Of a stretch of DNA of 46,877 nucleotides, positions 25,257 through 33,124 are shown in pieces (the first letter of the stretch is position 1; each line of letters starts with the position of its first letter). Below the pieces are notes generated by a model. It was not told the origin of the DNA. It saw only the letters and a list, made by a program, of their open reading frames with translations, and made no database searches. The translations under genes and the position numbers were made by a program. The DNA comes from an uncultured Bilophila sp. (GTDB taxonomy: Bacteria > Desulfobacterota > Desulfovibrionia > Desulfovibrionales > Desulfovibrionaceae): positions 1 to 46,877 of the forward strand of contig CABKMN010000015.1 of assembly GCA_902373525.1 (NCBI GenBank), given 5' to 3'.

Positions 25257-25814
25257 CTAGGCTTTCGCGTACGGCTTCGGCCCTTCAATATAATAGTCGT
25301 CGCCCTCGGCGTCGCCCACCACGATGACGGGGAAATCCACCACATCCATCGCGGCCAGCGCTTCCGGGCCGAGTTCGGCGTAGGCCAGCACCGTGTAGCT
25401 GCGGATGCACCGGGACAACAGCGCACCGGCTCCGCCGGTCGCCGCAAAATAAACCGTCCCGCAGCGCCGCATCGCATCCTTGACCGCCTGCGAGCGGTTG
25501 CCCTTGCCGATCATGCCGGTCAGCCCCTGCTCCATCAGGCGGGGGGCGTAGGCGTCCATGCGTCCGGCGGTGGTCGGCCCGGCGGACCCGATGGCCTGCC
25601 CCGGCTTGGCCGGAGACGGGCCGACGTAATACACAATCTGATCCCGCAGGTCCACGGGCAGGGGTTCGCCCCTGTCCAGCGTTTCCACCATGCGCTTGTG
25701 CGCGGCGTCGCGGGCCGCGTAGATGGTCCCCGTGATGAGGACCCTGTCACCGATATGCAGCGAACGCACCTTTTCCTGAGTCAGGGGCGTCGTCAAACGA
25801 ATGGGCTCAGACAC
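25257..25814 (-). CDS. Class I fumarase-type hydratase, beta subunit
   Basis: 185 residues from a GTG at 25814, which has GGGAGAG about 6 bp upstream. The C-terminal half-enzyme of an iron-sulfur hydro-lyase: LRDQIVYYVGPSPAK, GPTTAGRMD, GMIGKGNRS and YFAATGGAGALL are typical of FumA C-terminal/TtdB proteins. With the alpha subunit upstream it forms the two-subunit enzyme that interconverts fumarate and malate, or tartrate and oxaloacetate. Two-subunit fumarases are common in anaerobes. The frame is open well upstream, but that part only shadows the alpha gene. The gap to the alpha stop is 116 bp. Confidence 0.9.
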   Translation of the reverse strand: MSEPIRLTTPLTQEKVRSLHIGDRVLITGTIYAARDAAHKRMVETLDRGEPLPVDLRDQIVYYVGPSPAKPGQAIGSAGPTTAGRMDAYAPRLMEQGLTGMIGKGNRSQAVKDAMRRCGTVYFAATGGAGALLSRCIRSYTVLAYAELGPEALAAMDVVDFPVIVVGDAEGDDYYIEGPKPYAKA

Positions 25815-25930
25815 TGCAACTCTCCCGAAGCGCTTCCCAGCGCGTGTTTCCCCGCAATGGTCCGGGGCCGGGCGGGAACGGCTCCCGCGCCGATTCCTGA
25901 AATGTTCCGCAGGAGTACGGAGACGGCCCC

Positions 25931-26776
25931 CTACAGCTCGGCTTCCGCGTGCCGGGCGGCGTGACAGTTGATGTTCACCGCCACGGGAAGGCTCGCGATG
26001 TGCGTGGCGCAGAACTCCACGTTCACCTTGAAGGCCGTCACCGTCCCGCCGAGGCCCTGCGGCCCCGTCCCGAGATCGTTCAGCAGGCCGCACAGCTCCT
26101 CTTCCAGAGCCGCGTAGCGGGGATCGGCGTTGCGGGTGTCCACGTCGCGCATGGCCGCACGCTTGGCGCACAGGCCAGCCAGTTCCAGATTGCCGCCGAT
26201 GCCCACGCCGACCACCATCGGAGGACAGGGGCTCGATCCGGCGGCCCGCACGGTGTCCACCACAAATTGCTTCACGCCCGCGATGCCGTCGGCCGGGACG
26301 AGCATCCTGAGGGCGCTCTTGTTCTCGCTGCCCGCGCCCTTGGGGGCCAGCTTCAGACGGATGCGATCGCCGGGGACCAGCCGGACGTGCAGCACGGCGG
26401 GCGTGTTGTCGCCCGTGTTTTTGCGTTCGAACAGCGGCTCCGCCACCGACGATTTCCGCAGATACCCTTCCGTATACCCTTTGGCGACCCCGGCGTGTAC
26501 GGCGTCCTCGAAGGAGCCGCCCACGACGTGCACATCCTGCCCGACCTCGGCGAACACCACGGCGAGGCCGGTGTCCTGACAGATGGGCGTACGTTCCGAC
26601 GCGGCGATGTCCGCGTTCAGCAAAAGCTGACGCAGCACATCCTTGCCGGAGGGCGACGCCTCCCGCTCCACAGACGCCTCGATGGCCCGGTACATCACGT
26701 CCGGCAGGCGGCAACAGGCGGCGACGGCCAGTTCCGCAACGGTATCCGTTATGGCTGAAACATGTATTTCGCGCAC
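25931..26776 (-). CDS. Class I fumarase-type hydratase, alpha subunit (iron-sulfur)
   Basis: 281 residues from a GTG at 26776 with GAGGA about 8 bp upstream. The three cysteines that hold the [4Fe-4S] cluster are visible: C66 in PICQDTG, C184 in SPCPPMVVGVGIGG and C271 in NINCHAARH. Other marks are GAGSENKSALRML and the late GLGGTVTAFKVNVE. It catalyses reversible hydration of fumarate to malate; tartrate dehydratase alpha (TtdA) is so similar that the substrate cannot be fixed from sequence. The cluster is oxygen-sensitive, consistent with a strict anaerobe. The frame extends 30 codons further upstream without a ribosome binding site. Confidence 0.9.
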   Translation of the reverse strand: MREIHVSAITDTVAELAVAACCRLPDVMYRAIEASVEREASPSGKDVLRQLLLNADIAASERTPICQDTGLAVVFAEVGQDVHVVGGSFEDAVHAGVAKGYTEGYLRKSSVAEPLFERKNTGDNTPAVLHVRLVPGDRIRLKLAPKGAGSENKSALRMLVPADGIAGVKQFVVDTVRAAGSSPCPPMVVGVGIGGNLELAGLCAKRAAMRDVDTRNADPRYAALEEELCGLLNDLGTGPQGLGGTVTAFKVNVEFCATHIASLPVAVNINCHAARHAEAEL

Positions 26777-27040
26777 GGCACTATCCTCAAACAGAAAGAC
26801 GTAACAGACGATCATACCCCTGACGCACACTCTGGAGCGCAAAGGCCTTTCCCAGAGAACCCACACGTATCACGCGAAAAGGCGGCGCACAAGCGCCTTC
26901 GAGGGAAACCGTTTCCCGCATTCGGGGCACGGTTTCCCCATCTTGCCGGACGTGGGCGAAACGGGTATGATTCCGCGCTTGAGACAAAAACGACGCCCGA
27001 GACGGCGTCGACAGCAACCATAACCATCAGGATAGGCCTC

Positions 27041-27859
27041 ATGAGCAACCATTTTGAAGGACTTGGCAAAACCTGGCTGACCTTTTTGAACGATCCCGAG
27101 AAGGAAGTTCCCGCCATCGTCATGCAGGTGATGGAAAAGGGGAAAACCCGTGATTGTTGGCAGCGCAAGGACTCCAAGGCGGAAACCATGGTCCTGGCCT
27201 GGCCGGTGGAAACAGCCTTCCGCGCGGGCGTCACGATCCACGGGAAGAAAGACGACAAGCTCCGCCCCGTTTCGGCCTATCCCCTGCTGGAAGGGATCGC
27301 CAACGACATGACCGTAGAGGAAGTCGCCCCCTGGAAAAACGGGACGGAAGGCGAAATTTCCGCCTGCTGCAACGAGGGGGCCAACCCGGTATGGTTCTAC
27401 TCCCCGTTCCTGTTCCGCGACAGTGAGGACCTCACCCCCGGCGTGCGCCATACCTTCCTCGTCGCCGGGCTCGCCTACGGCCTGCGCCGTGCGCTTCTCG
27501 ACGAAATGAGCATCACGGAAGGGCCGGAATACGAACGTTTCGTCGCCGAATGGCTGGCCCACAATCCCGGCAAGGCCCGCATCGACGCCCCGCAGCTCAC
27601 CGTGGACCTCAAGGGTGCCCGCATCCTCGTCCCCGGAGAGGTCGCCTGTGAATATCAGGTCCGCGTCCCCGTCACCTCCGTGGAGGAAATGCAGTTCGGG
27701 GAAGAAAAAATCTATATGCTGATCGTGGAGTTCGGCCTCAACACGCCGAACCCGCTCCGCTTCCCGCTCTACGCCCCCGAACGCGTCTGCAAGATCGTCC
27801 CCAAGGCCGGAGACGAAATCGACGCGATCATCTGGCTGCAGGGCCGCATCATCGACTGA
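27041..27859 (+). CDS. Conserved-looking protein of unknown function
   Basis: 272 residues, soluble, no signal peptide. I do not recognise the family. The N-terminus (HFEGLGKTWLTFLNDPEKE) is followed by a mixed region with many tryptophans, and the C-terminus (VCKIVPKAGDEIDAIIWLQG) looks like a small beta-barrel. A central VRHTFLVAGLAYGLRRAL is probably a helix. AGGATAGG lies 5 bp before the ATG at 27041; upstream extension of the frame to 26762 overlaps the divergent fumarase promoter region and is rejected. The next unknown gene starts 30 bp later, so the two are probably cotranscribed. Confidence 0.7.
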   Translation: MSNHFEGLGKTWLTFLNDPEKEVPAIVMQVMEKGKTRDCWQRKDSKAETMVLAWPVETAFRAGVTIHGKKDDKLRPVSAYPLLEGIANDMTVEEVAPWKNGTEGEISACCNEGANPVWFYSPFLFRDSEDLTPGVRHTFLVAGLAYGLRRALLDEMSITEGPEYERFVAEWLAHNPGKARIDAPQLTVDLKGARILVPGEVACEYQVRVPVTSVEEMQFGEEKIYMLIVEFGLNTPNPLRFPLYAPERVCKIVPKAGDEIDAIIWLQGRIID

Positions 27860-27889
27860 TCTTCCCAGCCGCAGGCTTCGGAGTCCGCC

Positions 27890-28492
27890 ATGTCCATGCA
27901 CGTCATTGAAGACTATATCGAAGAGGCCGTACGGGCCGTATCCCATTCCGACATGTCCGTTTCCGAAAAACGGAACATGATCTTCTCGCTCTTTCGGCTT
28001 GAGGAATACGGCGACTGCGGATTCACCAACCTGCGGACCCTGCCGGAAATGGTGGCCTGTCAGTACACCTTCGTCTTCGACAAGACGCGGATGTTCGACT
28101 ACGAAGCGAGGCGGGAGTATTACGACACCCTTTGCGATCAGGGCGGCTCTTCGCAGGGCGATCCCTATGCCCCCTTCATCCGCAACCCGCTGACCGGCGA
28201 CTGGACGCCGCTTCCCGACAAGGTCTGCGTGGACAGCGGGTCCGAGACGTGGCGGGGCATGGTGGCCGTCGGAGCCATCACCGGCGAGGGTGCGAAGCCC
28301 GTGGAACGGCTGGACGATCTGGAGGTGCTGCGGAAAACGAAGAAGCTCCTCGGGCGGCTGAACGCGTATCTCATGCAGGCGCACGGCGTCCTGTTCCTCC
28401 TTTCGGGAGCCATCGACAGGCTGCCGGAGGAGGAATTCCCCGAACACTTCGGCATGACCAAACAAACCTTTGAAGACGAGTACGGCGACTAG
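27890..28492 (+). CDS. Protein of unknown function, paired with the previous gene
   Basis: 200 residues, soluble, rich in charged residues. The middle (NPLTGDWTPLPDKVCVDSG) could be a beta region, and the C-terminal half (LEVLRKTKKLLGRLNAYLMQAHG) is helical. No known motif. It lies 30 bp after the 272-residue gene and 67 bp before ilvD, all on one strand. Nothing links it to branched-chain amino acid synthesis by sequence. Confidence 0.65.
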   Translation: MSMHVIEDYIEEAVRAVSHSDMSVSEKRNMIFSLFRLEEYGDCGFTNLRTLPEMVACQYTFVFDKTRMFDYEARREYYDTLCDQGGSSQGDPYAPFIRNPLTGDWTPLPDKVCVDSGSETWRGMVAVGAITGEGAKPVERLDDLEVLRKTKKLLGRLNAYLMQAHGVLFLLSGAIDRLPEEEFPEHFGMTKQTFEDEYGD

Positions 28493-28559
28493 CCGCCCCG
28501 TTTCAGGACGGGCCGCCGTCGGACGGTCCGTACAGCGACTTTTGATAAGGACACAGACA

Positions 28560-30218
28560 ATGCGCAGCGAAAAAATGACCCACGGCCTCGAAAAAGCCCC
28601 CCACCGTTCCCTCCTCTATGCGCTCGGCCTGACCCGCGAAGAGCTCAGGCGCCCGCTCATCGGCGTGGTGAACGCCGCCAACGAAGTGGTTCCGGGGCAT
28701 CTGCACCTCGGCAAAATCGCCGAAGCGGTCAAGGCGGGCATCCGCATGGCCGGAGGCACGCCCATGGAATTTCCGGCCATCGCCGTGTGCGACGGTCTCG
28801 CCATGAACCACGAGGGCATGCGCTTCTCGCTGACCTCGCGCGAAGTCATCACCGATTCCATCGAAATCATGGCGACCGCCCATCCGTTCGACGCGCTGGT
28901 ATTCATTCCCAACTGCGACAAGATCGTGCCCGGCATGCTCATGGCCATGATGCGCCTGAACCTGCCCTCCATCATCATGAGCGGCGGCCCCATGCTGGCC
29001 GGTCGGAACAACACCGACCTCATCAGCGTCTTCGAAGGCGTGGGCGCGGTTCGCAACGGCACCATGACCGAGGACGAGCTGGAGGACCTGACCGAAAACG
29101 CCTGTCCCGGCTGCGGTTCCTGTTCCGGCATGTACACCGCCAACACCATGAACTGCCTCTGCGAAGCGATGGGCGTGGCCCTGCCCGGCAACGGCACCAC
29201 CCCCGCCGTATCCGCCGCCCGCATCCGCCTCGCCAAGCAGGCGGGCATGCAGGTTATGGAACTGCTCGAAAAGAACATCCGTCCCCGTGACATCGTGACC
29301 GCCCAGTCCGTCCACAACGCCGTGGCGGCCGACATGGCCCTCGGCGGCTCCACCAACACGACCCTGCACCTGCCCGCCGTGTTCGGCGAGGCCGACCTGT
29401 CCCTGTCGCTGGACATCTTCGACGAAATCAGCCGCAAGACGCCCAACATCTGCAAGCTCTCCCCCGCCGGGACGCAGCACATCGAAGACCTGCACCGCGC
29501 GGGCGGCATCCCCGCGGTCATGGCCGCCCTGCTGGAAAAGGGCCTCGTACACGGCGAAGCCCTCACCGTCACCGGCAAGACCGTGGCCGAGAACCTGAAG
29601 GACCTCAAGGCCCGCATCCTCGATCCCGACGTCATCCGCGCCGACCATCCCTACAACAAGGAAGGCGGCATCGCCATCCTGCGCGGCAATCTGGCCCCCG
29701 AGGGCGCGGTGGTGAAACAGTCCGCCGTGGCCCCCGAAATGATGGTCCGCGACGTGACCGCCCGGGTGTTCAACAGCGAAGAGGAAGGCGTGGAAGCCAT
29801 CCTCGGCGGCAAAATCAAGAAGGGCGACGTGGTGGTCATCCGCTATGAAGGCCCCCGCGGCGGTCCGGGCATGCGTGAAATGCTGACGCCCACCTCCGCC
29901 ATCGTGGGCATGGGCCTTGGTGCGGACGTGGCGCTGATCACCGACGGTCGGTTCAGCGGCGGCAGCCGCGGCGCGGCCATTGGGCACGTGTCCCCCGAAG
30001 CGGCCGACGGCGGCCTCATCGGCCTCGTGCAGGACGGCGACACCATCCACATCGACATCCCCGCCCGCAAGCTGGAACTGCTGGTTCCCGAGGCGGAAAT
30101 CGAGGAACGCCGCAAGCACTTCGTGCCGGTGGAAAAGGACGTGAAGTCCCCGTTCCTGCGCCGCTACGCCAAGCTGGTGACGTCCGCGTCCACCGGCGGC
30201 GCGTACAAGAAAATCTGA
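28560..30218 (+). CDS. ilvD: Dihydroxyacid dehydratase
   Basis: 552 residues from the ATG at 28560 (AAGGA about 8 bp upstream), the usual IlvD length. It dehydrates 2,3-dihydroxy-3-methyl acids to the 2-oxo acids of valine and isoleucine. Iron-sulfur cysteines are in PNCDKIVPGM, CPGCGSCSGMYTANTMNC and the early DG region. Other family marks are MALGGSTNTTLHLPA, EGPRGGPGMREML and TDGRFSGG. Cytoplasmic. No other ilv gene is adjacent, so the gene stands alone after two unknown genes. The frame is open 30 codons further upstream without a binding site. Confidence 0.97.
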   Translation: MRSEKMTHGLEKAPHRSLLYALGLTREELRRPLIGVVNAANEVVPGHLHLGKIAEAVKAGIRMAGGTPMEFPAIAVCDGLAMNHEGMRFSLTSREVITDSIEIMATAHPFDALVFIPNCDKIVPGMLMAMMRLNLPSIIMSGGPMLAGRNNTDLISVFEGVGAVRNGTMTEDELEDLTENACPGCGSCSGMYTANTMNCLCEAMGVALPGNGTTPAVSAARIRLAKQAGMQVMELLEKNIRPRDIVTAQSVHNAVAADMALGGSTNTTLHLPAVFGEADLSLSLDIFDEISRKTPNICKLSPAGTQHIEDLHRAGGIPAVMAALLEKGLVHGEALTVTGKTVAENLKDLKARILDPDVIRADHPYNKEGGIAILRGNLAPEGAVVKQSAVAPEMMVRDVTARVFNSEEEGVEAILGGKIKKGDVVVIRYEGPRGGPGMREMLTPTSAIVGMGLGADVALITDGRFSGGSRGAAIGHVSPEAADGGLIGLVQDGDTIHIDIPARKLELLVPEAEIEERRKHFVPVEKDVKSPFLRRYAKLVTSASTGGAYKKI

Positions 30219-30229
30219 CGAAAACACAC

Positions 30230-30262
30230 CGGGGAACGGAGCGCGCATCGTTCCGTTCCCCG
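30230..30262 (+). terminator. Hairpin behind ilvD
   Basis: CGGGGAACGGA (30230-30240) pairs with TCCGTTCCCCG (30252-30262), 11 bp, starting 11 bp after the ilvD stop. There is no T-run, so it may protect the 3' end rather than terminate. Confidence 0.55.
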
Positions 30263-30337
30263 AACCTTCCCGGAACCAAGGCCTGTTTGCCGCAGCCTTC
30301 TTGACCAGCTTGCGGGAACGCCGTTCAACCCATCACG

Positions 30338-30367
30338 GAAGGCGCGCCCTGTGTGCGCCTTCTTTTA
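30338..30367 (+). terminator. Intrinsic terminator downstream of ilvD
   Basis: GAAGGCGC (30338-30345) pairs with GCGCCTTC (30355-30362) and is followed by TTTTA. It is 120 bp behind the ilvD stop and is the better of the two candidate ends. Confidence 0.7.
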
Positions 30368-30573
30368 TGCCCGACAGCCAACATGCCCATTTCGGAGGCC
30401 ATTGGGGCATGTCCTGCCGCCCTTCGTATGAGCGCCCTGCCCTTCAACCTTCATGAACTCAACGGACGCCCCTCAGCGAGGCCGTATCAAACTTTTTATG
30501 TTCTTTTTTCATCATTAAAATGAATGAGATAAAAATCAAGAACAATTTTTTTCTCTTTTTCCCGTTTTTTCCG

Positions 30574-30602
30574 TTGACAGCAAGGGATGTTTTTTATAAA
30601 CA
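30574..30602 (+). promoter_or_regulatory. Sigma70 promoter of the tRNA-Glu gene
   Basis: TTGACA (30574-30579) is followed by 17 bp and TAAACA (30597-30602), in a strongly AT-rich stretch about 50 bp upstream of the tRNA. Confidence 0.65.
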
Positions 30603-30652
30603 GTTCTGGCTGTGCAGCTGTGGCGAACAAAAACAAAACAGCGACAACAGAC

Positions 30653-30729
30653 GTCCCCATCGTCTAGCCGGCCCAGGACAGCGGCCTTTCACGCCGTCAA
30701 CAGCGGTTCAAATCCGCTTGGGGACGCCA
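30653..30729 (+). tRNA. tRNA-Glu (anticodon TTC)
   Basis: A 77-base cloverleaf. The acceptor arm GTCCCCA (30653-30659) pairs with TGGGGAC (30719-30725), then discriminator G and encoded CCA. The anticodon stem is GCGGC/GCCGT with loop CTTTCAC and anticodon TTC at 30688-30690. The T loop GGTTCAAATCC is standard. The sequence closely follows bacterial tRNA-Glu. It stands alone between its own promoter and terminator. Confidence 0.97.
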
Positions 30730-30739
30730 AAGAAAAATC

Positions 30740-30772
30740 AAGCACTTACATTTTCATGTAAGTGCTTTTTTT
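30740..30772 (+). terminator. Intrinsic terminator of tRNA-Glu
   Basis: AAGCACTTACAT (30740-30751) pairs perfectly with ATGTAAGTGCTT (30756-30767) around a TTTC loop and ends in a run of seven T. Confidence 0.93.
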
Positions 30773-30776
30773 CGTT

Positions 30777-30808
30777 GTGGGGCAAATCTGCCCCACGCTC
30801 TGCCCCAC
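30777..30808. repeat. GTGGGGCA/TGCCCCAC repeat cluster behind the tRNA
   Basis: GTGGGGCA (30777-30784), then AATC and TGCCCCAC (30789-30796), then GCTC and TGCCCCAC again (30801-30808): one inverted and one direct copy of an 8-mer. Repeats of this sort beside a tRNA 3' end are often recombination accessory sites of integrated elements. Inference only. Confidence 0.5.
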
Positions 30809-30854
30809 AGATTTTCAAAAATTTATGGGTCTACAGGGTCTACTACCAGAGTTC

Positions 30855-30995
30855 ATGAGGCAATATACGAAGCGTGAAATCATCCTCTGTGCCGATAGCG
30901 ACACGAAGACACAAGGGAATGTAGACCTGTACGATCGCGTGAGCCTCATCCACTTCGACAAGATTACGGACTTTTTCACCAAGAACCTGAAGTAA
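30855..30995 (+). pseudogene. Short orphan reading frame, possible remnant of an integrated element
   Basis: 46 residues (MRQYTKREIILCADSDTKTQ, later LIHFDKITDFFTKNLK) with protein-like composition. The base composition is poorer in GC than in neighbouring genes. The ending looks like the natural C-terminus of a longer protein, but the upstream part is missing. I do not recognise the family. It lies between the tRNA terminator and a minus-strand terminator. Confidence 0.35.
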
Positions 30996-31000
30996 TCTCT

Positions 31001-31047
31001 AAAAAACGACGAGGGAACCCGCCGCTCCCCGGTCGGGTTCCCTCGTC
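31001..31047 (-). terminator. Strong minus-strand terminator
   Basis: GACGAGGGAACCCG (31008-31021) pairs perfectly with CGGGTTCCCTCGTC (31034-31047). Read on the minus strand, the stem is followed by GTTTTTT-like sequence (A-run at 31001-31006). The nearest minus-strand gene ends at 31410, 360 bp away, so this may have ended a gene now lost. Confidence 0.8.
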
Positions 31048-31125
31048 ATACGCAAGGCCAAGAACATGTAGAACGCCGTCTTTCAAACCGGCAATCCCCG
31101 CTGATCGGCTGTCTTTTTCCCGTTT

Positions 31126-31320
31126 ATGGGCGTCATCCCCCTGATTCCAGCCGAATTCATCCCCGTAAGCCTGCCGACGCCCATCGCCTGCGACCTCGCC
31201 GTATCCAATGGCATGACCGGACAAACGGTCACGCCAGCGGCGTGGATCAACTTCATGGCGACCCTGATGATCACGATCAGCTTTTCACTCTTCGCCAAGG
31301 CGGCGGGTCGCAAAGCCTGA
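31126..31320 (+). pseudogene. Possible C-terminal fragment of a membrane transporter
   Basis: 64 residues: a proline-rich start (IPLIPAEFIPVSLPTP), then NGMTGQTVTPAAWINFMATL and a final hydrophobic helix ending FAKAAGRKA. This looks like the last helix and tail of a transporter, with the rest of the gene absent. I cannot name the family. The minus strand is also open here but reads as shadow. Confidence 0.3.
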
Positions 31321-31409
31321 ACCGGCCCCTTCGTCCTGACGCCGCTCCCCACGTTCGCTTCAACCGCCGTGACCTTACGGAGCTGCAACGCCGCTGGGCA
31401 CGGCGTCGC

Positions 31410-32858
31410 CTACGCCTTGCGGGACGGGATGCCGAGAGCCTTCATCTTGAGGTACAGCGTGTTCCGGGAAAAGCCGAGCAGCTTGGCGGCCCGCGTCTTG
31501 TTGCCGCCGGTCACCGTCAACACGGACTCGATGGCCCGCTTTTCCGTTTCCTCCTGCATGGCCTGAAACGAAAAGTTTCCCTGCACCTCGACGGAGGGCG
31601 TTTCCCCCCGCTGTCCCGAAAGCAGACGTTCGGGCAGATGGCGCGGGGTCAGCTCCAGTTCGTCCTCGTCCATGCAGCAATAGGCATAGGCGAGCACGTT
31701 CTTGAGTTCGCGGATATTACCGGGCCAGCGATACAGCATGAACAGTTCGAGCACTTCCGGCGACAGATGCACCTCAAGTGCTTTCTGCGGGCCGCAGATG
31801 CCCTCGATAAGCTGCATGATCAGGGCTGGAATGTCACCCCGGTGCTCACGCAGCGGCGGAAGGCGCAGTTCGAGAATGTTCAGCCGGTGGTACAGATCCT
31901 CCCGGAACTGCCGTCTGCGCACCAGCTCGGGAAGGCTTCGGTTCGTCGCCGCAATCAGCCGGAAATCCGAATACTCGCTCTCGCCCATGCCGATCTTCTG
32001 GATTTCGTTGCTCTCCAGAACGCGCAGGAGCTTGGCCTGCAAATGCAACGGCAGTTCCCCTATTTCATCAAGAAAAATTGTACCGTTGTTCGCCAACTCG
32101 AACTTGCCCTTCTTTCCGCCCTTCTTCGCGCCCGTGAAAGCCCCCTCCACGTAGCCGAACAGTTCCGACTCCGCCAGCTCCCGCGGCAGCGCGGCGCAGT
32201 TCACCGAGACGAACGAGCCGTTCGCGCGCGGGCTTGCCCTGTGGATCGCCTGTGCGAACAGTTCCTTGCCCGTACCGCTCTCTCCAAGGATGAGTACCGG
32301 CTCCCGACTGCGCGCGAACCGGACCCCCATTTTCTTGAGTTCCTGCATGGCGCTGGTGTCGCCCACCAAGTCCTCGAACGTGCGCAGCCCGCCGCCGTGT
32401 GTGGGTTCCTGGGAAATGAAATACCCGGACTTGCGCTTGAGCTGCTGAAGGCTGCGCAACAGTTCGTCAATGCGGCTGTTTTCGTGCGTCGTGGCAATGA
32501 CTTCCGATACGCAGCACACCAGATTCCCGGCGTCGTCCACAATCGGATATCGGCGGCACAACGCTTCGATGCCATTGTAGGAAATGCTGGCAACCGTGTT
32601 GACTCGCCGTGTCGCCAACGAACTGAGCACGCCCGCCTTGCCTGTGCGGAACAATTCATCGATCTTCTTGCCCACGGCGGACTCCGACGGATCCATACCG
32701 TAAATCTCGTAACAGGACTTGGAAAGATAGCGGACCGTTCCCGTAGGGTCCGTAATCGAAATCCCGATGCTCAAGGCATCGAGCATGCGGAGAAACAAAG
32801 GGTCTTCAAGCAGACGCGTGAAGTCCTCATCCGAGGTAATGGAGAAAGGGATATTCAT
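31410..32858 (-). CDS. PAS domain sigma54-dependent transcription activator
   Basis: 482 residues. PAS domain at about 20-130 (ISITDPTGTVRYLSKSCYEIYG), which should bind the inducer or sense its presence. The AAA+ domain is complete: GESGTGKE (192-199), the sigma54-contact loop GAFTGA (239-244), FLDEIGEL (Walker B) and the arginine finger region. A Fis-type helix-turn-helix is at the C-terminus (about 449-475: NKTRAAKLLGFSRNTLYLKM). There is no receiver domain, so control is by ligand or interaction rather than phosphorylation. GAGG lies about 6 bp upstream of the ATG at 32858. Divergent from the symporter-amidohydrolase operon, which it should activate. Confidence 0.95.
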   Translation of the reverse strand: MNIPFSITSDEDFTRLLEDPLFLRMLDALSIGISITDPTGTVRYLSKSCYEIYGMDPSESAVGKKIDELFRTGKAGVLSSLATRRVNTVASISYNGIEALCRRYPIVDDAGNLVCCVSEVIATTHENSRIDELLRSLQQLKRKSGYFISQEPTHGGGLRTFEDLVGDTSAMQELKKMGVRFARSREPVLILGESGTGKELFAQAIHRASPRANGSFVSVNCAALPRELAESELFGYVEGAFTGAKKGGKKGKFELANNGTIFLDEIGELPLHLQAKLLRVLESNEIQKIGMGESEYSDFRLIAATNRSLPELVRRRQFREDLYHRLNILELRLPPLREHRGDIPALIMQLIEGICGPQKALEVHLSPEVLELFMLYRWPGNIRELKNVLAYAYCCMDEDELELTPRHLPERLLSGQRGETPSVEVQGNFSFQAMQEETEKRAIESVLTVTGGNKTRAAKLLGFSRNTLYLKMKALGIPSRKA

Positions 32859-32890
32859 GACAACCTCATGGCCCCTGCGACGGGGTACGG

Positions 32891-32968
32891 TAGGACACTT
32901 TTGTCATACATATAGGACAATATCTATTAAATATACAATATATTCAATGTGATACATATATTGTCCTA
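32891..32968 (+). promoter_or_regulatory. Candidate enhancer (activator) sites with TAGGACA motif
   Basis: TAGGACA occurs at 32891-32897 and 32913-32919, and inverted as TGTCCTA at 32962-32968. The last two extend to an 11-bp inverted repeat, TAGGACAATAT (32913-32923) and ATATTGTCCTA (32958-32968). The first two are 22 bp apart, two helical turns. They lie about 75-150 bp upstream of the -24/-12 promoter, the usual place for sigma54 activator sites. Confidence 0.65.
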
Positions 32969-33041
32969 CAATACTGACAAATGACACTTCTGTGAAGTCT
33001 TTTGCGGGCCAACTCCCCGATTTTTCAGGATGCGCTTTTTC

Positions 33042-33057
33042 TGGAACAGGGCTTGCA
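33042..33057 (+). promoter_or_regulatory. Sigma54 -24/-12 promoter
   Basis: TGGAAC-N5-TTGCA with GG at 33043-33044 and GC at 33055-33056, exactly the GG-N10-GC spacing. One mismatch to the TGGCAC consensus. It lies 67 bp before the symporter ATG and downstream of the candidate activator sites. Confidence 0.88.
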
Positions 33058-33124
33058 ATTTCCATGACAAATCCACGCCCCACAGGGCCCGGCCTCGCGT
33101 CAACCTCAAAGACGGAGTTTTGTC

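Noticed and set aside
28503..30248. Minus-strand open frame (581 codons) opposite ilvD
   Set aside because: Glycine/histidine-rich shadow of ilvD with no domain.
30520..30858. Plus-strand open frame running through the tRNA
   Set aside because: It crosses the tRNA-Glu promoter, gene and terminator; the tRNA explains the sequence.
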